From: Verrucomicrobiota bacterium
GTDB taxonomy: Bacteria; Chlamydiota; Chlamydiia; Chlamydiales; Rhabdochlamydiaceae
Reading direction: 5' to 3'
Assembly (NCBI GenBank): GCA_018239715.1
Contig: JAFEGW010000014.1
Location: 1-64,000 of the forward strand
Length of the DNA: 64,000 bases
Under the pieces are notes generated by a model, which saw only the letters and a list, made by a program, of their open reading frames with translations, was not told the DNA's origin and ran no database searches. The first letter of the stretch is position 1. Each line of letters opens with the position of its first letter. Positions 27,457-33,664 of the stretch are shown here, piece by piece. The translations under genes were made by a program, and so were the position numbers.

Positions 27457-28587
27457 ATGGTTAGTATAATTAAATATGTCGACGATATTTGGTTAGGCTT
27501 TAGAACTGCAGCTCTAGGGCTTGTCCAAGCTTTCGGTGAGCGCGATGGAGTCAGTGCGGCGGAATCGTCGTTGGCGACCATCGGAAGTGCCTCCTATTAT
27601 ACTTACTATGCGGCTGCTGTCCCCAACACGGTTAACCGAGCCATTCAAATTTTCAAACTCCACACGCACCTTCTGGCAAATCTAGCTCGTAAGACATTGG
27701 ACGGGATTCCTCTCCCCGCTATCTTAGCCTATGTGGGCTTTGCAGCAAGCGGTTTTAAATTTGGCAAAGAAGCCGTCTCTCTGATTCGGCAGCAAATTTT
27801 TCTCTCCATTTTTGAACGAAATGCCTGGAAAGAGACAAAAATACGTACAACTTTGCAAGAGATGGTTAGGGACTATGATAGGGCCACCTTTAAACAGAGC
27901 TTACCTGCAGATTTTTTACAAACCCTGATCGAGCGCGGTGGAAAAGAATATCTAGCAAACCTCTTGAGCGCCAATAAATTCATCGAAGCGCAAGAGCTCC
28001 TCTCTCTCTGGACAGGAAAAAAAATCCGCGACAGTTTAGAAGAAATTAAAAATCTCTCGGGATCATCTTTAGAGCGGGCCATGCCTGTATGGCTTTTTCA
28101 AGAAATCAGTGATAAGGGCGGAAAAGATTATCTCAACCTCTTGTTGAAAAAAGTTTACAAAGGTGACCTCGAAGCTACTGTCGAAGCAACTCAGCTCCTA
28201 CAATCTATGCGCTCTTACGGATCTAAAAAAAGGATCCTTCATGTGATTGGAATGGCTGCAGCTTTGGTCGGTGCCCTTGGCTGTATTGGATTTTTGATGA
28301 CATTTCCTTTAAGCCTGACCATCGGACTCATGATTGTTATAACCATTTTAGCGGTCGCCGGATATATGGCTAATCGAGGCTATGTAGAAAATCGGGAGGG
28401 TGGATTTTCGTTCATCAAACTCTTACCCGCCTTTATGCAACCGGCAAAAGTCGAAGCGACCAAAATAGAACCGAGCAGGGTTTCTCTCCGGCGCAGAACC
28501 GACGAAAGTTTAACGATTTCAAGAAGCTCGCCGCGCCTCCATCTTCACGGCAGGAAGCGGTCTTTTCAAACAGCAAGGATCTTTTAA
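27457..28587 (+). CDS. putative inclusion-membrane-like protein with an internal duplication
   Basis: This 376-residue protein has a long N-terminal soluble part and then a bilobed hydrophobic domain at about residues 260-303 (HVIGMAAALVGALGCIGFL then LTIGLMIVITILAVAGY). It ends in a basic tail (SLRRRTDES, LHLHGRKRSF). Paired hydrophobic helices with a short turn are the hallmark of chlamydial Inc proteins. In the middle, SLPADFLQTLIERGGKEYLA and AMPVWLFQEISDKGGKDYLN form an evident duplicated unit. A strong promoter precedes it. No enzyme motif. Its stop overlaps the convergent HepT gene by 4 bp. Inc identity is inference from shape. Confidence 0.7.
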   Translation: MVSIIKYVDDIWLGFRTAALGLVQAFGERDGVSAAESSLATIGSASYYTYYAAAVPNTVNRAIQIFKLHTHLLANLARKTLDGIPLPAILAYVGFAASGFKFGKEAVSLIRQQIFLSIFERNAWKETKIRTTLQEMVRDYDRATFKQSLPADFLQTLIERGGKEYLANLLSANKFIEAQELLSLWTGKKIRDSLEEIKNLSGSSLERAMPVWLFQEISDKGGKDYLNLLLKKVYKGDLEATVEATQLLQSMRSYGSKKRILHVIGMAAALVGALGCIGFLMTFPLSLTIGLMIVITILAVAGYMANRGYVENREGGFSFIKLLPAFMQPAKVEATKIEPSRVSLRRRTDESLTISRSSPRLHLHGRKRSFQTARIF

Positions 28588-28925
28588 TAAAAGGAACTAA
28601 GAGCTTTCTCTAATTGAATGATTAAACTGGGGATATCATTCTTGATAGTACTCCAGATAATGCGATAACTGATATCAAAATATCCATGGATTAATTGGTT
28701 GCGCATACCAATTATCTCTCTCCAAGGAATATCAGGAAGTATAGCTTTAGCCTGTGAAGATACCGCGTTAGCGGCTTCTCCTATCAAGAGCAACTCTCGA
28801 ATGATTCCACCCAGCAGCAACCTATTCTGCTCTAAATCAGAGAGGTTCTTATGAGCAATATGCTGGTTAATGGCTTTTGCCGCATCCAGCATATGGCTAA
28901 GCCGATTTAAATCCTTCTTGTCCAT
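28584..28925 (-). CDS. hepT: HepT-like toxin (HEPN RNase) of a type VII-like toxin-antitoxin pair
   Basis: This 113-residue all-helical HEPN (DUF86) protein carries the R-x4-H-x-Y motif as RNQLIHGY (Arg75, His80, Tyr82), the RNase and AMPylation site of HepT toxins. The upstream partner gene encodes a minimal nucleotidyltransferase and overlaps it by 29 bp. In known pairs, MntA inactivates HepT by adding AMP to the motif tyrosine, and both residues needed are here. It may stabilise this region or act in stress or phage response. The motif is intact, so the toxin is probably functional. Confidence 0.92.
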   Translation of the reverse strand: MDKKDLNRLSHMLDAAKAINQHIAHKNLSDLEQNRLLLGGIIRELLLIGEAANAVSSQAKAILPDIPWREIIGMRNQLIHGYFDISYRIIWSTIKNDIPSLIIQLEKALSSFY

Positions 28926-29223
28926 ATATTAGATACGATTGTTCGATTATTTCATTTCGAAAAAGTTTACTTATATCCTCGGGGGTCCTAAGATCCACCT
29001 CTCGCCCGATGTTACGCGAAAGTTCCTCCTTCATCTCGACAAAGCTGAAAAGGCCAGGAACATGCTGTGGGTCAAATTCCACTAGAATATCAACATCGCT
29101 TGCAGTTGAGAAATGATCAGATAATACGGAACCAAAAAGTGCTAATTTAACTATATGATGAGCTTTACAAAAGCTTTCAATCCAGTTTTTTGGAATTTTA
29201 ATTCTAGGAATCGCTTGATGCAT
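28897..29223 (-). CDS. mntA: MntA-like minimal nucleotidyltransferase antitoxin
   Basis: This 108-residue protein shows the minimal nucleotidyltransferase signature: G-S-x10-D-x-D in LALFGSVLSDHFSTASDVDI (Gly31-Ser32, Asp43, Asp45), with a third acidic residue in REVDLRTP (about Asp77). It would transfer AMP to the HepT toxin. ATG 29223 gives MHQAIPRIKIPK. It is upstream of and overlaps hepT by 29 bp, the usual antitoxin-first order. All catalytic acids are present. Confidence 0.92.
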   Translation of the reverse strand: MHQAIPRIKIPKNWIESFCKAHHIVKLALFGSVLSDHFSTASDVDILVEFDPQHVPGLFSFVEMKEELSRNIGREVDLRTPEDISKLFRNEIIEQSYLIYGQEGFKSA

Positions 29224-29281
29224 CTGACCCTCTATTTTTTCATTATAAAGTTCTTATGCTCATGTATCAACTACATCTTTA

Positions 29282-30031
29282 TTACATAAAAGTTTTAGTG
29301 GTTTTAATCTTCACTGCTGGCAGCGGTCTTTTCAATATGCTGCCCATGGAAAATAAAAGATCTTCAAGGGACTGAAAGTAATTCCCTGATAAAGTTGGAT
29401 CGTCGTCATAAAAAAGCCAGTGGTCTTTCCAGGTGACAATCGTTTTATCTCGCACTTGCCCTTCGGGATCCAAATAGGTCAAAGTCAAGCAAAAGATGCG
29501 GGATTTTTTGACAGCGGATAAGATTTCTTCCATGACTCCTGCAAACCTATCTTTACGGAATAAATAAGTCCCCGGCATCGTATTCAAGAGGATGAGCTCA
29601 GCATCTTTCCGTTCTAAGCCATGCCAAGCTTCATGAATAAGGCTCTTTCCTTTGATTTCATCCATCGAAGGATCGAGCTGGATATAAACAATTTCGTGAA
29701 TATCTCGGAGATGACCCAGTGCTAATTTTAAATAGTGGCAAGTTTCGGATAGGACTTGCTGCGCTTGGGGATCGATTTCTTGGAGATCGAACAGGTGCTC
29801 CGTCCCCCTTTCAACGACGCACACTTCTCGTTGATGGACGTCCAGATGAATGTCGATGAGTTTCCGCTCTAAAGGTTCGATCTGAAGCAGCCCTGTCCGA
29901 GGATTTAGAGCAAACGATAAACTTAACACGTGGAGCTCCCGTCCTTGGCCTTGCTTCAAATGTCGGATTGTTTCAATAATTAAAGCAATATTAGCACGAA
30001 CTTTTTCATTTTGAATATGAAGCTTATACAT
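29282..30031 (-). CDS. SH2-domain protein, candidate effector
   Basis: This 249-residue protein has an unrecognised N-terminal domain (1-130) and a C-terminal region that reads as an SH2 domain. AWHGLERKDAELIL (Trp136, residues 135-148) matches the opening W-Y/H-G plus helix A. PGTYLFRKD (Pro153-Asp161) matches the FLVR strand, with phosphotyrosine-binding Arg159. CLTLTYLDPEG (181-191) and TIVTWKDHWLFYDD (197-210) match the central strands, and YFQSLEDLLFSM (218-229) matches the late F-x-S-L-x-E-L helix. SH2 domains bind phosphotyrosine in eukaryotes and are rare in bacteria (best known in Legionella). A role in binding host phosphoproteins is inferred; there is no signal peptide, so a type III route would be needed. 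Confidence 0.7.
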   Translation of the reverse strand: MYKLHIQNEKVRANIALIIETIRHLKQGQGRELHVLSLSFALNPRTGLLQIEPLERKLIDIHLDVHQREVCVVERGTEHLFDLQEIDPQAQQVLSETCHYLKLALGHLRDIHEIVYIQLDPSMDEIKGKSLIHEAWHGLERKDAELILLNTMPGTYLFRKDRFAGVMEEILSAVKKSRIFCLTLTYLDPEGQVRDKTIVTWKDHWLFYDDDPTLSGNYFQSLEDLLFSMGSILKRPLPAVKIKTTKTFM

Positions 30032-30087
30032 TCTATCCTCTTTTAATTGTATTATAATTAAAATAAATTATTTACAAAAGAGGAATA

Positions 30088-30870
30088 CTACTTTTGAAGC
30101 TCTTGAGCCCTCAGATAAGTCGCCTGGTAGGTTTTCTGGATGATGCCTTGAATATCCTGTTCATCGAGGACCTTCAGCCCTGCCATCGTCGTGCCTCCTG
30201 GCGAGGCGACATTTATTTTGAGATCTAAAGGGGACTTTCCTGTGGCTTTTAAAAGAGCCACAGAGCCTTCGATGGTTTTCAAGACAAAATCACGGGCTTG
30301 TTCTTGACTGAAGCCTAGCATGATCCCGCTGGCTATCATGGCTTCGATGAGGACAAAGACAAAGGCAGGACCTGACCCAGCAATGGCGGAGAGCGCTTCG
30401 AGATGCTCTTCAGAGAGCCAAGGCAGAAGGCCCAAGCCCTGAAAAACGTCTTCGACTCTTTTTCTTATGGCAGGAGTTAGCTCTGCAGTTTCCACAAAAC
30501 CGATGATGCCTTCTCCGCAAATCATCGGCAGGTTCGGCATGGCCCTGATAATCAAAGGCGAAGGAAAATAACGCTGCAAAAGAGCCACGGGGGTTCCCGC
30601 TAAGACGCTGACCAGCAGATGATGCGATTGAAAGATAGGAGCCATTTCTGCTGCAAAATTTGCCAAGTCTTTGGGTTTAAAAGCTAACACAACCATTTCA
30701 GCCTGCTCAATCGCTCTCATCGGATGTTCATAGGCCTGTGCCTGGATTTCATGGGCAAGTTGCCGGCTTTTTTCATAGGTATGGTCGCATAGCAAGACCT
30801 GGTGTCTTTGAGCAAAGTGACGCGCGAGCGCGCTTCCGATAACTCCGCAACCGATGATAGCGATTTTCAT
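30088..30870 (-). CDS. proC: pyrroline-5-carboxylate reductase
   Basis: This 260-residue enzyme makes the last step of proline synthesis (P5C to proline with NADPH). The Rossmann loop IAIIGCGVIGSALARHF opens the protein. VVLAFKPKDL, RAMPNLPMICGEGI and the C-terminal signature KINVASPGGTTMAGLKVLD are all present. ATG 30870 overlaps the upstream phosphatase stop by 4 bp. Length is standard. No other proline gene is in the window, so precursor supply (from host glutamate semialdehyde or ornithine) is unknown. Confidence 0.96.
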   Translation of the reverse strand: MKIAIIGCGVIGSALARHFAQRHQVLLCDHTYEKSRQLAHEIQAQAYEHPMRAIEQAEMVVLAFKPKDLANFAAEMAPIFQSHHLLVSVLAGTPVALLQRYFPSPLIIRAMPNLPMICGEGIIGFVETAELTPAIRKRVEDVFQGLGLLPWLSEEHLEALSAIAGSGPAFVFVLIEAMIASGIMLGFSQEQARDFVLKTIEGSVALLKATGKSPLDLKINVASPGGTTMAGLKVLDEQDIQGIIQKTYQATYLRAQELQK

Positions 30871-31490
30871 GACGCTCTCTTAATCATTATTCTTTTATGG
30901 CCTTGCATCACAAGGCCTGACTTGTTTCCGGCTAATGTCAGACGGCCAATATTTTCGATTTGAATGTCGTGGATATCATCTCCCGCGACCATCGCAATAA
31001 GGGCGCCCATCAGCCTTCCATGAGACACGATCAAGACTTCTTCTCCTAGATGGATGTCTATGATCTGATCCAGAAGCGGTTTGACGCGTTGATAAACTTC
31101 ATAGTAGCTTTCAGCTTCAGCAGCGATCTTAAAATGGAGCCTTTCGCGCAAGGGTCGAAGCTTTAGAGAAGCTAAGGTCTCTCCTCCTTTAGCATGATAC
31201 TCTTCCACTGTCCATCCTTCATACGGCCCATAGGTCGCCTCTTTTAAGGCATCATGGGTCTTGATGTCGTGCGCATGATGGCGGTTGATGATCTGCGCTG
31301 TGGTATGGGCTCTTTGCAAAGGCGAAGAATAAATCGCACCGAGCGCATGGTTTTTAAACTCTTCCGCAATAATCTCGGCTTCGGCTTTCCCCCTTTCGTT
31401 CAAAGGGATGTCAATATGGCCCTGGAGCCGCTTTTCAGCATTCCAATCCGTTTGCCCATGGCGGATAATATGAAGAATACATTGACGCAT
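30867..31490 (-). CDS. histidine phosphatase family protein
   Basis: This 207-residue phosphoglycerate-mutase-fold protein carries HIIRHGQTDWNAEKRLQGH, then IPLNERGKAEA, SSPLQRAHTTAQII, EATYGPYEGWT and the second catalytic His in LIVSHGRLMGAL. It may act on alpha-ribazole-phosphate-like or sugar-phosphate substrates; nothing nearby decides. It overlaps proC by 4 bp, so the two are co-translated. The family cannot be narrowed without alignment. Confidence 0.9.
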   Translation of the reverse strand: MRQCILHIIRHGQTDWNAEKRLQGHIDIPLNERGKAEAEIIAEEFKNHALGAIYSSPLQRAHTTAQIINRHHAHDIKTHDALKEATYGPYEGWTVEEYHAKGGETLASLKLRPLRERLHFKIAAEAESYYEVYQRVKPLLDQIIDIHLGEEVLIVSHGRLMGALIAMVAGDDIHDIQIENIGRLTLAGNKSGLVMQGHKRIMIKRAS

Positions 31491-31530
31491 ATTCTAATAT
31501 TACCATACATGCTATTAAATAGAGGTAATT

Positions 31531-32124
31531 ATGGATGAAATAAGACAAGCTACCTATCCCATCTCATCGATGATCCTGAATCGATGGTCGCCTCGTTCTA
31601 TGACAGGCGAAAGACTAGAGCCGCAAGAATTGATGTCGCTGTTTGAAGCCGCCAGATGGGCCCCTTCGAGCTCTAATAATCAGCCGTGGATTTTCATTTA
31701 TGCAGAGCGGGATACTTCCGAATGGAAGCTTCTCTTCGACTTGCTAGTCCCTTTTAACCAGTCATGGACCGTCAACGCAGCCGCTTTAGTGGTTGTCGTC
31801 TCCAAAAATACCTTTTATCATAACGGGAAACCCGCCCGTACTCATAGTTTTGATACGGGTGCCGCCTGGATGGCTCTAGCTCTGGAAGGCACGGCTCGCG
31901 GCTATGTCGTTCACGGAATGGAAGGCTTTGATTATGAGAAAGCTCGAATCTCTCTTCAGATCCCCGATGATTATACCGTGGAAGCGATGGTCGCTATTGG
32001 AAAACGGGCTCCCAAAGAAAAGCTCTCTGCAGAACTTCAAAACAGAGAAAAGCCTAGCTCTCGTAAACCTTTAGAACAAATAATAATGAAGGGAAAGTTT
32101 GAGAAAAGAATCGAGCAAGCCTAA
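31531..32124 (+). CDS. nitroreductase-family FMN protein
   Basis: This 197-residue protein carries the nitroreductase fold: LNRWSPRSMTGERLE, ALFEAARWAPSSSNNQPWIF-like N-terminal FMN-binding segment, and the glycine-rich GYVVHGMEGFDYEKARISL near residue 130. It would reduce quinones, nitro compounds or flavins with NAD(P)H. ATG 31531 follows AGAGGTAATT. Its TAA lies in the loop of the stem-loop that follows. Divergent from the phosphatase-proC pair. Exact substrate unknown. Confidence 0.9.
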   Translation: MDEIRQATYPISSMILNRWSPRSMTGERLEPQELMSLFEAARWAPSSSNNQPWIFIYAERDTSEWKLLFDLLVPFNQSWTVNAAALVVVVSKNTFYHNGKPARTHSFDTGAAWMALALEGTARGYVVHGMEGFDYEKARISLQIPDDYTVEAMVAIGKRAPKEKLSAELQNREKPSSRKPLEQIIMKGKFEKRIEQA

Positions 32125-32137
32125 AGCTTGCTCGATT
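32109..32137. terminator. stem-loop between convergent genes, probable bidirectional terminator
   Basis: AATCGAGCAAGC and GCTTGCTCGATT form a perfect 12-bp stem with a 5-base loop holding the nitroreductase stop codon. The T tracts on either side are short, so strength is uncertain. Confidence 0.6.
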
Positions 32138-32149
32138 TAGAAAGCTGTC

Positions 32150-32245
32150 TTATCGAGCAGCTTTTCTTGAACGACGTGCACGAGCACGTTTCGTTTTTCT
32201 TTTTTTAGAGGTTCTTCGAGCAGCTTTACGTGATTTCTTAGCCAT
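32150..32245 (-). CDS. 31-residue Lys/Arg-rich basic protein (histone-like)
   Basis: The ATG at 32245 follows AAGGAG six bases away and opens a 31-codon frame. It starts MAKKSRKAARRTSKK and ends RARARRSRKAAR. About two thirds of residues are Lys or Arg with the rest mainly Ala and Ser, so it must bind nucleic acid or ribosomes. A near-consensus promoter lies at 32300-32328 and a strong stem-loop follows the stop. It resembles the tail of chlamydial Hc2-type histones, or a tiny ribosomal protein. It is the first of three tiny basic genes on this strand. Not in a standard ORF size range. Confidence 0.7.
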   Translation of the reverse strand: MAKKSRKAARRTSKKRKTKRARARRSRKAAR

Positions 32246-32299
32246 AATCATCTCCTTGTTGGCCTGTAGGATTTTAAGTTTATATTATCCGGCTCGGAT

Positions 32300-32328
32300 T
32301 CTATAAACACGGTTTATACTCCCTACAA
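32300..32328 (-). promoter_or_regulatory. promoter of the first tiny basic gene
   Basis: On the minus strand TTGTAG (-35, 32323-32328) and TATAGA (-10, 32300-32305) are 17 bp apart, giving a leader of about 48 nt before ATG 32245. Confidence 0.45.
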
Positions 32329-32521
32329 TTCAACATATAATAAATAATTATTTTATATGCAAATGTTTTATTTTAAGTTTTTAATTTTCTTAAAAAAGAA
32401 AAAAATAGTTAGGGATAGTTAAAAAATTAACTTAGCTGTGGTTGTGACATGAGCCCTTACAAAAAGAAAGTTTTCAAATATTCTCACAGATTCTAGTATG
32501 ACTTAAAAAAATGAGCCTAAC

Positions 32522-32791
32522 ATGACAAAAAAAATAGACGCAAGCATTTCCTTTTCAAAGAGTTATCCAGAAGCCCCCGCTCCTTCAATGAATGCTGCTG
32601 TAGAAAAAGTTGCCAAACCCCTACTAAGAAAGGTTTCTTCTTCACCTCTTTATCTTTCCGGATCGCAAAATGCTAGAGCTGCAGTCGTTTATTGTAAGAT
32701 ACCCCTCTATGATAAGGGTTATTCCCCGCCTCGCGTAGCGTACAAAAAAGAGACACGGCCCATCCACACTCTTGAGCGTTATTCGACTTAG
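32522..32791 (+). CDS. small hypothetical protein
   Basis: This 89-residue frame opens at ATG 32522 (MTKKIDASISFSKSYPEA) and ends with a basic, Tyr-rich tail (YDKGYSPPRVAYKKETRP). There is no hydrophobic segment and no recognised domain. No clear Shine-Dalgarno is seen upstream, but the sequence is the only substantial frame in a stretch otherwise holding tiny basic genes on the other strand. It may be a small secreted or chromatin-associated protein. Coding status is moderately supported by composition only. Confidence 0.45.
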   Translation: MTKKIDASISFSKSYPEAPAPSMNAAVEKVAKPLLRKVSSSPLYLSGSQNARAAVVYCKIPLYDKGYSPPRVAYKKETRPIHTLERYST

Positions 32792-32844
32792 ATCGTTTGA
32801 CTTAGTTTTGAATGGAAAGATGAGCAGCTCTAGATTTTAGAATT

Positions 32845-32871
32845 CAAAGAGGAGGAATAACCTCCTCTTTG
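32845..32871 (-). terminator. stem-loop after the second tiny basic gene
   Basis: CAAAGAGGAGG, a five-base loop and CCTCCTCTTTG form a perfect 11-bp stem 9 bp after the stop of the tiny gene. No long T run follows, so it may also protect the mRNA end. Confidence 0.5.
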
Positions 32872-32879
32872 ACTTTAAA

Positions 32880-32954
32880 TTACCAAGACCAGCGAGATTT
32901 TGCACGGTAACGACGTGTAGCTTTCTTTTTCTTCTTTGCTTTTTTCTTAGCCAT
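32880..32954 (-). CDS. 24-residue Lys/Arg-rich basic protein
   Basis: ATG 32954 with AGAGGA upstream opens a 24-codon frame. It starts MAKKKAKKKKKATRRYRAK and ends SRWSW. The N-terminus is nearly the same as that of the 32150 gene (MAKK). The Trp-Ser-Trp end is unusual for a histone and suggests a defined contact surface, perhaps on the ribosome. A promoter and a short AGGGTATTACCCT palindrome in the leader support a real transcript. Function unknown. Confidence 0.6.
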   Translation of the reverse strand: MAKKKAKKKKKATRRYRAKSRWSW

Positions 32955-32989
32955 AATTTCCTCTTTGTTTAGGGTAATACCCTATTTTT

Positions 32990-33018
32990 ATTATTAAACT
33001 AATTTATTAAAAAATCAA
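32990..33018 (-). promoter_or_regulatory. promoter of the second tiny basic gene
   Basis: On the minus strand TTGATT (33013-33018) and AATAAT (32990-32995) are 17 bp apart. The site abuts the stop codon of the third tiny gene, so the two genes have separate starts. Confidence 0.45.
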
Positions 33019-33019
33019 T

Positions 33020-33139
33020 TTAATTATTAACTGAGTTATTATTAGGCTTTCTACGCAACTTTAGACTCTTCTTCTTAGCCTTGAGTTTCGCAAACAAGGG
33101 ATTATTCTTTATCGGTTTAATTTGTATTTTGGTCGCCAT
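33020..33139 (-). CDS. 39-residue basic protein
   Basis: ATG 33139 with AGGAAAG upstream opens MATKIQIKPIKNNPLFAKLK, then AKKKSLKLRRKPNNNSV. It is strongly basic in the second half but less repetitive than its two neighbours. A -35/-10 pair sits at 33188-33215. With the genes at 32150 and 32880 it makes a cluster of three tiny basic proteins, all on the minus strand, each with its own promoter. It could be a ribosome- or DNA-binding peptide. Coding is supported by Shine-Dalgarno and neighbours rather than length. Confidence 0.5.
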   Translation of the reverse strand: MATKIQIKPIKNNPLFAKLKAKKKSLKLRRKPNNNSVNN

Positions 33140-33187
33140 TTTCTTTCCTAGGGGAGATGCATCCTTTTATCTATGAATGCAAATGCT

Positions 33188-33215
33188 AAAATACCCATCT
33201 TAAAAATAATGTAAA
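33188..33215 (-). promoter_or_regulatory. promoter of the third tiny basic gene
   Basis: On the minus strand TTTACA (33210-33215) and TATTTT (33188-33193) are 16 bp apart, 49 bp before ATG 33139. Confidence 0.35.
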
Positions 33216-33277
33216 TTATTTTTTTAAATAAATTTTATGTTATTACATTTTAGATACTTAGGATAGAATTGTTTTTA

Positions 33278-33631
33278 ATGCTGAATCCATGGTATTCCAA
33301 AAATATGAAGTACTTTTTAGCCTTTCTTCTTTTATCCACAAGCTTTGTCCTCCCGAAAGTTAATGGAGCTGAAGATCAGCAAACCTACAATGTCGCCCTC
33401 TATTATTCTCCTCGCTGTCCCTACTCTAAAAAAGTCCTGGCCTATCTCCAACAACATTCTTTGACGATTCCCCTAAAAAACGTTTTGGGAGATCAAGAGG
33501 CCAAAGACGAATTAGTTAAATATGGCGGCTATCTGATCGTCCCTTGTCTGGTCGTGAATGGAAACGCGATCTACGATGCCCAGAATATCATCGACTGGCT
33601 CTCTCAAAATCAACAATATTTATCTAAATAG
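33278..33631 (+). CDS. exported glutaredoxin/thioredoxin-like protein
   Basis: This protein of about 117 residues has a signal peptide (MKYFLAFLLLSTSFVLPKVNGA) and a glutaredoxin-like fold. The active site is C-P-Y-S in LYYSPRCPYSKKVLAYL, the cis-Pro follows in GGYLIVPCLVVNG, and DAQNIIDWL makes the last helix. The ATGs at 33278 and 33305 are both possible; the latter gives a tighter signal peptide. It would carry out thiol exchange outside the cytoplasm, where chlamydiae cross-link envelope proteins by disulfides. It is followed 33 bp later by an amino-acid permease. Confidence 0.85.
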   Translation: MLNPWYSKNMKYFLAFLLLSTSFVLPKVNGAEDQQTYNVALYYSPRCPYSKKVLAYLQQHSLTIPLKNVLGDQEAKDELVKYGGYLIVPCLVVNGNAIYDAQNIIDWLSQNQQYLSK

Positions 33632-33640
33632 GGTCTTAGA

Positions 33641-33661
33641 TTATCCTTGATCAAAGGATAA
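33641..33661 (+). promoter_or_regulatory. hairpin covering the Shine-Dalgarno of the permease gene
   Basis: TTATCCTT (33641-33648) pairs with AAGGATAA (33654-33661) around a GATCA loop. The AAAGGA Shine-Dalgarno (33653-33658) for ATG 33665 lies in the stem, so the site would be masked unless opened. Confidence 0.45.
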
Positions 33662-33664
33662 ATC

